Assembly (NCBI GenBank): GCA_905480335.1
Contig: CAJQPY010000018.1
Span: forward strand, 1 to 59,009
Length of the DNA stretch: 59,009 nucleotides
Direction: 5' to 3'
Source of the DNA: an uncultured Ilumatobacter sp.
GTDB lineage: Bacteria > Actinomycetota > Acidimicrobiia > Acidimicrobiales > Ilumatobacteraceae
The notes beneath the pieces were generated by a model. The model was not told the origin of the DNA. It saw only the letters and a program-made list of their open reading frames with translations, and did no database searches. Positions within the stretch are counted from its first letter, which is position 1; the number at the start of each line of letters is the position of its first letter. This document shows, piece after piece, positions 52,978 through 59,009 of this stretch. Both the position numbers and the translations under genes were made by a program.

Positions 52978-53257
52978 CGATCCTGGCAGCCATCAAACGG
53001 TCAATGTCGGTCACCATGTTGCCGGCGTCATGTGTGGTCAACTTGATCGATACCCGGTTGTAGACATTTGACCACTCAGGGTGATGCTGGAGCTCCTCCG
53101 CGATGAACCCCACTCGAACCATGAACGCCATCGCCTCGCTAAACGAATCGAACTCGATATCGCGGTGCAACGCCCCGTTGCGCTCGGTCCATTCCACGTT
53201 CCAAGCGTACGGACCAGTCCAACTCCGCCACAAACCGTCGACACGTGCACCGATCAA
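52961..53257 (-). CDS. 4a-hydroxytetrahydrobiopterin dehydratase-like protein
   Basis: 98 residues from a TTG directly after a stop. NVEWTERNGALHRDIEFDSF and the catalytic EELQHHPEWSNVYNRVSIKL with TTHDAGNMVTDID are typical of pterin-4a-carbinolamine dehydratases. The N-terminal helix usually carrying LxxLxGW is replaced by a short unusual segment, so the real start may be different. The enzyme recycles the pterin cofactor of aromatic amino acid hydroxylases; none is visible here. It overlaps the MFS gene by 17 bases, an odd partner. Confidence 0.82.
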   Translation of the reverse strand: MIGARVDGLWRSWTGPYAWNVEWTERNGALHRDIEFDSFSEAMAFMVRVGFIAEELQHHPEWSNVYNRVSIKLTTHDAGNMVTDIDRLMAARIDDLSD

Positions 53258-53681
53258 CTACGGCGAGAAGGTCCCAGCAGGACACCTAATCTGGTGTGGA
53301 AACAAACCAAGCGTATCTGCTGAACCAGCTCACTCTTTCGGGCCCACGTTGCGAGCAACGTCTTTCGGGATCGTCCGAATGAGCGATTGAAATGAGCAAA
53401 TAGGGATGCGACCCCCCCTGTCCCGGTGTCGGACTGGACGGGGTTACGCAAGGCAGGAAAGAAGTCTCTGGGAACTGCATCAACGTGCAACACGGCATCG
53501 ACCACAGTGCGTCTCTCTTGGTCCGCATGACGGCGTCCGGTAGGACACCTTCACCAAACCACTGCGCTACAGCAGCAGGAGTTTCTATGTTTACGCCACC
53601 GGCGTGTTGGCGAGCTCCTGCACGCACCCACAACACTTGGAACTCCGCGCTCGGGGGGTGCGGAGGCGTGCGACATCGCTC
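53258..53681 (+). other. Spacer of about 420 bases without a recognised gene
   Basis: Minus frames at 53254-53505 and 53286-53636 are open but have no family match and no good start. I see no repeat or clear promoter. Confidence 0.5.
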
Positions 53682-55055
53682 TCAGCGGAGCGTCTCCTCG
53701 GCAACGTCACCTTCCACTTCGTTGATGACTGCGTTCTTGCGCGCTGCTACACCGACCGCAGCCTCGGCCGATTCAAGATCAGCACGGCGACCCACTTCGG
53801 CGACAAGACGAATGATCCCGATGATGACCAGAGCAGCTGCGATGAGCAGCAGCAGCACGAGGCCTGTGGGCCGAGTCCAGAGCACAAGCGCAATGACCGC
53901 GACGGACACAGTCGCGATGGTGAGCGTATTCTGCTGTGTAGCGACCCATCTCGGCACGGCACCGACGTCATGGCGGGAGCCGGCGTCACCGGCTCTTCCC
54001 AGCAGCTGGTTCCACCAGGCGCGAATTCTTGCGGCCGTAGCTGATGGACCGACGACCCACGATCCGATCAAGAAGGTCGCTCCGAGCACCAGCAGAGTGC
54101 GGAAAGAACGCAACACGAATCGGGTCGTGGTGTCGAAGAATGCTGTTGCCGCTCCAGGATTGCGCACGCTTGCGGACAAGCTGTCGTTGTACTGGCCTCG
54201 CCCCCATGAGTACAGCACCAAGGCAATGATCATCGGCGCAACGATTGCAATCCCCACACGACGGAAACCGAGTCGTCGGTTCTCCGCCAGCAGAACCGCT
54301 CCAATCAGCAACACAGCCGTGAGGATCACCGTGATCCACGAGAGTGAGTCCAGTAGACCGAGCGCACTCTGAACGCTGGACAAGTCGTCCGACTCAACGA
54401 TTACGAACTCCTGATTTAGTTCATCGACCGGAAATCTCTCTGCAAAATTAGTCCCGAGTCTCCCATCCAATTCTGCGATCGCCAGATTCGCCACCGGGCC
54501 GAGCTTGAGCACGATCCGGCCGCCGGCGGTCTCGACGACATCGTTCCCACTACCAGTCAGCACCTTCACCACGTTCTCATGACCGATCCGGTTCGCGCTC
54601 TCCCACACGTTGGCAAACTGGTCGGATTTAACCAACTGCGAGACCACCTGGGTGATCAGCGATTTCGCACCGAACTCGAGCGCGCCAGCGAGTATCGCCC
54701 TCTCCGGAAAGGCCTGCTCGGCCAGCGTTTGGAAGTCAACGGCTTCGGCGACCAACTCGGTCACCTGAAAGGTCACCGCTTCTTGAATATCTTCATTCTC
54801 GGCCAGCGGTGCGACCGTCTGCACGTACTGGTCCGTATCGAGGATGGTTTGGCGCGTCCAGACTGTCAACACCGAGAGCGGCAGGATGATCGCACCGACG
54901 ACCGCACAGATGACCGAACCAAACCGACGTTGTTGGCCGGCGCCCTTCTTCGGAGCCGTCTCCAACTGATCATGGGGCGGAGCGTTTTCGGCGCGGAGGC
55001 GCTCCAGCTCCTCTGCTGCCTCGATGTCAGTATCGGATGATTTTCCGTTAACCAT
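53682..55055 (-). CDS. Large membrane protein of unknown function
   Basis: 457 residues with AGGGG eight bases before the ATG. The first 42 residues are charged and cytoplasmic (IEAAEELERLRAENA). A first helix at about 46-68 is followed by a 165-residue extracytoplasmic domain rich in Val/Ala/Glu (QYVQTVAPLAENEDIQEAV), then five or so helices and a cytoplasmic tail. The layout matches an actinobacterial family of integral membrane proteins of unknown role. The divergent SulP gene starts about 290 bases away. Confidence 0.8.
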   Translation of the reverse strand: MVNGKSSDTDIEAAEELERLRAENAPPHDQLETAPKKGAGQQRRFGSVICAVVGAIILPLSVLTVWTRQTILDTDQYVQTVAPLAENEDIQEAVTFQVTELVAEAVDFQTLAEQAFPERAILAGALEFGAKSLITQVVSQLVKSDQFANVWESANRIGHENVVKVLTGSGNDVVETAGGRIVLKLGPVANLAIAELDGRLGTNFAERFPVDELNQEFVIVESDDLSSVQSALGLLDSLSWITVILTAVLLIGAVLLAENRRLGFRRVGIAIVAPMIIALVLYSWGRGQYNDSLSASVRNPGAATAFFDTTTRFVLRSFRTLLVLGATFLIGSWVVGPSATAARIRAWWNQLLGRAGDAGSRHDVGAVPRWVATQQNTLTIATVSVAVIALVLWTRPTGLVLLLLIAAALVIIGIIRLVAEVGRRADLESAEAAVGVAARKNAVINEVEGDVAEETLR

Positions 55056-55342
55056 AGGTCAGTCCCCTTCCAGGACACTGTTGCACCACTCCGGCGGTTA
55101 CAGCGATCATGTGACAGCATGCCGCCACAATATATGAGCGCTGATGCGTATTTTAGGCCTGACGACCCAGCGTGCTGATCGGAGTTCCATGCAGGCGATA
55201 TGTCATTACTCAGCGCGTCAACGCCGGCAAGAACCGCATCAGCACCGGTTTGGCCAGCCGGCCGCATCCATCTACTCCGCGGTCTTTCGTGAGCGGCATA
55301 CCAATGTTACGGATTCGCAATGCAGAGGAGACACTCAAGATC

Positions 55343-57064
55343 ATGACACTGCAGCCGCCTGAGCAGGTTACGGGTCTGCGGCGGGTTCTACCAGGCCTTG
55401 CCAGCATCACCAGCGGTGCCCGCAACTCTGCACTTGCCGACTCGCGTGCCGCTCTCACCGTCTGGGCGGTGGTGGTGCCGCAGTCACTTGCGTACGCAAC
55501 GCTCGCCGGGGTGCCATCGGTGAACGGCCTGTACGCAGCGGTCGCAGCACTCGCTGCGTACGCCTTGTTCGGTACATGCCGAGATCTGAACATGGGTGCG
55601 GAGTCGACCGTTGCGCTCATGGCGGCTGCAGCGGTTGCACCCCTGGTCACGAGCCCCGACGACATCGTCGAGCTGACCTCATTGGCCGCCCTGTTGGTCG
55701 GCGGCTGGTGTGTGTTGGGGTTCGTTGGCCGACTTGGATTCATCAGCGAGTTCCTGTCCCGCCCGATCCTTGCCGGGTACGTATTTGGGTCAGGCATCAT
55801 CATCGTGATCAGCCAACTCGAGTCGCTTTTGGGACTCGACATTGACGCTAACCTGTACACGACCGACATCGGCGCAGTGGTTCGTAACCTCGACGACAGC
55901 GACGGCCTCACGACATTAATCGGTCTCTCGACCGTCGTGTTGGTCCTCGGTCTTCGTACCCTGGCGCCAAAGATCCCCGCACCGCTTGTTGCTGTCGTGC
56001 TCGGAATTCTGGCTGTCGCCCTGTTCAATCTGGACGCAGAGGGTGTGGCCACCGTCGGCAACATCAACTCCGGCGTGCCAGTGCCCGGGGTCCCCAACGT
56101 TTCATTCGATCAGTTCACCCAACTCTTGCTGCCGGCGCTGGGCATTGCACTCCTCGCCTACCCCGACAGCTTTCTCACCGCCAGCTCCTTGGCCTCGTCT
56201 GGCGACTACACGCTCGACGCCGACCAGGAGTTCCTGGCACTTGGCGCGTCGAATGTAGTGTCCGGCTTTCTGCAGGGCATCCCGGTGAACGGCAGCCAGT
56301 CGCGGAGCTTCGTTCAGGGCGACTCAGGTGGCACCTCAAACCTAGTTGGCTTGATCTGTGCCGGACTGGTGTTGACCACGCTGTTCTTTCTCACTGAGCT
56401 GTTCGAGAAACTCCCTAACGCCGTTCTCGCCGGGATCGTCATCGTTGCCGGACTCGGACTGTTCGACATCGCCGACTTCAAAGCACTCTGGAAGATTCGC
56501 CGCTCGGAATTCTGGCTCGGCGCAGCGACCGTTGCTGCGGTCCTTTGCCTTGGCATGCTCGGCGGAATCGCGTTCGCCATCGGTTTGTCATTGGTCGCCG
56601 CACTGGCGCGCGCTGTGCGGCCGCATACTGCCGAGCTGGGCCTTGTCGACGGTACCGATACGTTTCGCGACATCGACCGACGCGATGACGCGCATCCGAT
56701 CCCGGGTATCTTAATTTACCGAATCGACGACGAACTATTCTTCGCGAACGCAGCCTTCTTCGTTCGTGACGTGAAGTCCCGGCTGATCGCGTCGGATCCA
56801 CCGGCGACTGCTCTAGTCATCGATGCCGAGGGTGTCTCCGACATCGACACGACCGCGATCCAACAACTCGAGCAACTACTCGGAGAAATGGCCGAGGCCC
56901 AGGTCCAAGTCGCGTTCGCTCGCGTGCGCCGCCCAGTCGTCGACATGATCGAACGCTCCGGACTCCGAGACCGCGTGACAGACGACGCCATCTTCCTTGA
57001 AGTCGATGACGCCGTTCACCACTTCCAGACGAATGGCACACCACGAGACAACGGGAACGGATGA
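55343..57064 (+). CDS. SulP-family anion transporter with STAS domain
   Basis: 573 residues from the ATG at 55343; an ATG at 55304 is also possible. The conserved WAVVVPQSLAYATLAGVPSVNGLY opening and about twelve helices mark the SulP (SLC26) family. GFLQGIPVNGSQSRSFVQGDSGG is the helix 8-10 signature. A cytoplasmic STAS domain closes the protein (about 450-565; VIDAEGVSDIDTTAIQQLEQ). It should import or exchange sulfate, bicarbonate or another anion. No carbonic anhydrase is fused or adjacent. Confidence 0.92.
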   Translation: MTLQPPEQVTGLRRVLPGLASITSGARNSALADSRAALTVWAVVVPQSLAYATLAGVPSVNGLYAAVAALAAYALFGTCRDLNMGAESTVALMAAAAVAPLVTSPDDIVELTSLAALLVGGWCVLGFVGRLGFISEFLSRPILAGYVFGSGIIIVISQLESLLGLDIDANLYTTDIGAVVRNLDDSDGLTTLIGLSTVVLVLGLRTLAPKIPAPLVAVVLGILAVALFNLDAEGVATVGNINSGVPVPGVPNVSFDQFTQLLLPALGIALLAYPDSFLTASSLASSGDYTLDADQEFLALGASNVVSGFLQGIPVNGSQSRSFVQGDSGGTSNLVGLICAGLVLTTLFFLTELFEKLPNAVLAGIVIVAGLGLFDIADFKALWKIRRSEFWLGAATVAAVLCLGMLGGIAFAIGLSLVAALARAVRPHTAELGLVDGTDTFRDIDRRDDAHPIPGILIYRIDDELFFANAAFFVRDVKSRLIASDPPATALVIDAEGVSDIDTTAIQQLEQLLGEMAEAQVQVAFARVRRPVVDMIERSGLRDRVTDDAIFLEVDDAVHHFQTNGTPRDNGNG

Positions 57065-57237
57065 ATCTTGACGATATCTCAGGTGATGAAGGAGTCGGTG
57101 AGGCCGTCGGGATCACACGCCGCCCCACCGTCATCAAGGTACGAGACGCTCAAATCGTCCACATCACGACAAGGAGACGCTCGATACGGCACGCACCATC
57201 AACGACAAGCCGCGATCCCCCGGCGTTGTCTCCTGCC

Positions 57238-57585
57238 TCAGCGCTTGCGTTTGAAGATGCGGGCTAAAACGCTGGGCTTCGGATTGCGGTCCGCCTCGAC
57301 TTCGGCTTTCACCTCGGCACCGACGGCGTTGACGATGTCCTCGGCCGCATCGAGAACTGCTGCCGCCGATCCGTCGTCGAGACCACCCGGTTCTGGAGGA
57401 GTCGCCCCGACAGAAAGGGTTCCGTGAGTCCATGCAACATCAGCGAGACGACGCTCGTACTTGGGGCAGTTCTCGGGGCACCTCCAGGGCGCGTCCGGAG
57501 CGAGGTCAAGGTTGCACTTCCGAACCGTGTCGCCGTTCGGGTAGGACCGTGATTCGAAGTTCTTGCACTCCGTTCGCATCGGCAT
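57238..57585 (-). CDS. Small four-cysteine protein, unknown function
   Basis: 115 residues from the ATG at 57585. Cysteines at 7, 24, 36 and 40 (TECKNF, RKCNLDL, WRCPENCPKYERR) suggest a zinc or iron-sulfur site. The second half is acidic and ends in a basic tail SVLARIFKRKR. No signal peptide or membrane helix is present. TAGAAT lies 7 nt upstream of this start, which decides against the longer frame. I do not know a named family. Confidence 0.75.
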   Translation of the reverse strand: MPMRTECKNFESRSYPNGDTVRKCNLDLAPDAPWRCPENCPKYERRLADVAWTHGTLSVGATPPEPGGLDDGSAAAVLDAAEDIVNAVGAEVKAEVEADRNPKPSVLARIFKRKR

Positions 57586-57598
57586 CGGGTTGATTCTA
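57586..57598 (-). promoter_or_regulatory. Leaderless -10 box of the four-cysteine protein
   Basis: Minus-strand TAGAAT (57593-57598), then seven bases, then ATG at 57585. Confidence 0.5.
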
Positions 57599-57645
57599 TT
57601 CAGATTCGGCGGCCCTGCGGCTCTCATCTGGCCTGCGTTCGACAC

Positions 57646-58365
57646 GTCGTCACACCGTCACTCAAGCTGACGACGCGGTGGAGGCTCGGCGCGCCTCCGG
57701 AATTTGAGGGTGCGGCGATTATGACTTTGCTCAAATCAACACAACACACCCCCTCGGCAACGACGTGACTCTGTCGACCGCGCTCCAATTGCTGGCCCCA
57801 ACGGCGCCGAGGTTCGCTGCCGAGCCATCACCGAGGCCGACATCGAGGACTCGCACTCAAGCGAAGCTGAGTTCATCGCACGACCCGCTCCCCAGCGCGG
57901 GTCCAAGTTCGCAGGCGGCTTAGCGTTCATGCAGATATTACTCGCCATTCGAATCCCGATCCGGCGGCAGCTCAACGGAGTTCCTCAACTCCTGTCCAAC
58001 ACAGGGATCACTTGCACACGGCAACGACTAGGTCGTAACAGCGATCACCCAGCGGTCAGACGTGACTGCGCTTGGCATCAACATCGAGCCAGACAGCGGC
58101 TTGACTCCCGACGAGCAAACGCTCATACCCGGCCTAGATGACTACGTCGGCGACCCGCTTCTTGCGTTTAATCGAAGGAGGTCGTTTACAAGGCTCGCAG
58201 TTCCCTCTGCGGCCGGCTCCTCGACCAACATAAGGTTCCTCATCCGGTGCGAACCCCGCTACTTGTCTGGCCCTGTCAGGCCAGGGAGCGGGTGTTGGGA
58301 GGCCGCCACGACATAGTCGACAAGCGTCGAGTTTCCCTCGTCCTAGCGTTCGCCAACGCAACGTC
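57646..58365 (+). other. Gene-poor spacer with possible decayed gene
   Basis: On the plus strand one frame (about 57764-58060, with PIAGPNGAEVRCRAITEADI) and then a second (about 58025-58190, with VTAITQRSDVTALGINIEPD) both have gene-like codon use but no start, as if one gene had shifted frame. I cannot name it. Confidence 0.35.
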
Positions 58366-58647
58366 TCAGGCGGCCGGCTGATCCACAGCTGCTATCGACT
58401 CGGCGGGCGCAGCGTCGGCCTCAATAAAGATGCACTCACCGGGACACATCTCGGCAGCGTGGATCACACTCTCCACGTGGCGAGACGGAATCGAGGCGAG
58501 GCTTCCTGATCCGCCCGGGTCGTTGAGAGGCTGGCCGGACTCAGCCACGTAGGCAATCCCGTCTTCCAGTTGGACGAACACGTCGTCACAGTGATCGATG
58601 CAGATCCCGTCGCCGGTGCAGAGGTCCTGGTCGATCCAAACCTTCAT
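58366..58647 (-). CDS. Single-cluster ferredoxin
   Basis: 93 residues from the ATG at 58647 with AAAGGAG five bases upstream. Cluster ligands are Cys10 and Cys16 in DLCTGDGICIDHC and the Cys of EMCPGECIFIE. Asp13 occupies the position of a fourth ligand, which favours a [3Fe-4S] cluster as in actinobacterial P450-type ferredoxins. The acidic Ala/Glu tail is longer than usual. It carries electrons in the cytoplasm; no P450 is next to it. The divergent gene encodes an HTH regulator. Confidence 0.9.
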   Translation of the reverse strand: MKVWIDQDLCTGDGICIDHCDDVFVQLEDGIAYVAESGQPLNDPGGSGSLASIPSRHVESVIHAAEMCPGECIFIEADAAPAESIAAVDQPAA

Positions 58648-58771
58648 GGGGGCTCCTTTCGACTGGACGAACTCAGATGTCGGCCAGCCCTCGATGAGTC
58701 GGCAAAACCTTCGCCGATGAACTCCATTCCTATCGACCCGAGCCACTTTTCGCAACTTGTACCTTGCGCAA

Positions 58772-58808
58772 TTGAAACAATCAGAAATCGTTGCTATCGT
58801 TGGCTGGT
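58772..58808 (+). promoter_or_regulatory. Promoter of the HTH regulator
   Basis: -35 TTGAAA (58772-58777), a 17-nt spacer, -10 TATCGT (58795-58800), then 8 nt to the ATG at 58809. A short inverted repeat ATTG-AAA-CAAT (58771-58781) covers the -35 box and may be a site for self-control. Confidence 0.55.
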
Positions 58809-59009
58809 ATGACCAACGTCGTGGACTTGTCGCCAACGCAGCGGCATGTGCTCGAAGTGCTCAAGCGGCACGGCGAAGTCACCCCCGACGAACTCGCCGT
58901 CGCACTCGAAATTTCGTCCAGCGCCGTTCGCCAACACCTTGCCGCGCTCCGCACCGCGGGACTCGTCGTCTCGCATAAAGATCACGGACACGCGGGCCGC
59001 CCGGCTGAC
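58809..59009 (+). CDS. Winged-helix transcription regulator, SufR/ArsR-like (3' partial)
   Basis: The first 67 residues are inside the window; the gene continues past its end. TPDELAVALEISSSAVRQHL is a helix-turn-helix and AALRTAGLVVSHKDHGHAGR forms the wing with the HxGRP end found in SufR-like regulators. A full SufR would carry cluster-binding cysteines further on, which cannot be checked here. It is divergent from the ferredoxin gene, which it could regulate. Confidence 0.82.
   Translation, partial: MTNVVDLSPTQRHVLEVLKRHGEVTPDELAVALEISSSAVRQHLAALRTAGLVVSHKDHGHAGRPAD

Noticed and set aside
53215..53330. Possible frameshift at the start of the pterin dehydratase
   Set aside because: An alternative frame gave a weaker match; the Trp-Asn-Val of the annotated frame fits the family Trp position, so I keep one intact frame.

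Overview
The window is GC-rich chromosomal DNA that I read as belonging to an actinobacterium, most plausibly of the class Acidimicrobiia. This rests on a WhiB regulator, a PafB/PafC pair, coenzyme F420 enzymes (CofC/FbiD guanylyltransferase and an LLM oxidoreductase), a mycothiol-type DinB/maleylpyruvate isomerase family protein, a mycoredoxin-like glutaredoxin, and many promoters of the leaderless kind (a TANNNT -10 box only 6-8 nt before the start codon). No rRNA, tRNA, CRISPR array, integrase or intact insertion sequence is visible.

Layout. 1-11.6 kb: rhomboid protease (cut by the window edge), GlpD, an MtfA-like peptidase, thiolase, F420 oxidoreductase, a broken TesB-like thioesterase, amidase, acyl-CoA ligase and a PLP lyase/decarboxylase. 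11.6-18.2 kb: an iron(III) ABC importer (lipoprotein, fused permease, ATPase) wrapped around an opposite-strand fusion of adenylation domain, carrier domain and membrane acyltransferase. Both main promoters carry DtxR/IdeR-like palindromes. 18.2-29.5 kb: amidohydrolase, CobW-type GTPase, beta-lactamase-fold lipoprotein, CoA-transferase, membrane protein and lipoprotein, carotenoid oxygenase and M24 peptidase, separated by two long gene-poor gaps. 30.6-36 kb: glutaredoxin, cystathionine beta-synthase, cystathionine gamma-synthase/lyase, otsA and otsB. 36-41.3 kb: rnhB with an unknown gene, gpsA, cofC, PIG-L deacetylase and a DinB-fold protein.

41.3-50.4 kb: a gene-poor stretch, then HU followed by a separate 22-residue lysine-rich histone-like tail in another frame, a broken HIT gene, PhoH2, WhiB, a DnaQ-like exonuclease, pafBC, and sufS-sufU preceded by a small leaderless leader ORF. 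50.4-59 kb: sugar-kinase-like phosphotransferase, MFS transporter with pterin dehydratase, a large membrane protein, SulP transporter, a Cys4 small protein, ferredoxin and a divergent HTH regulator cut by the window edge.

The strongest candidates for something undescribed are the Dlt-like single-protein adenylation/carrier/acyltransferase fusion under apparent iron control, and the split HU plus lysine-rich tail. Two genes (TesB-like and HIT) each show at least two frameshifts, so local gene decay, or assembly error, should be kept in mind.
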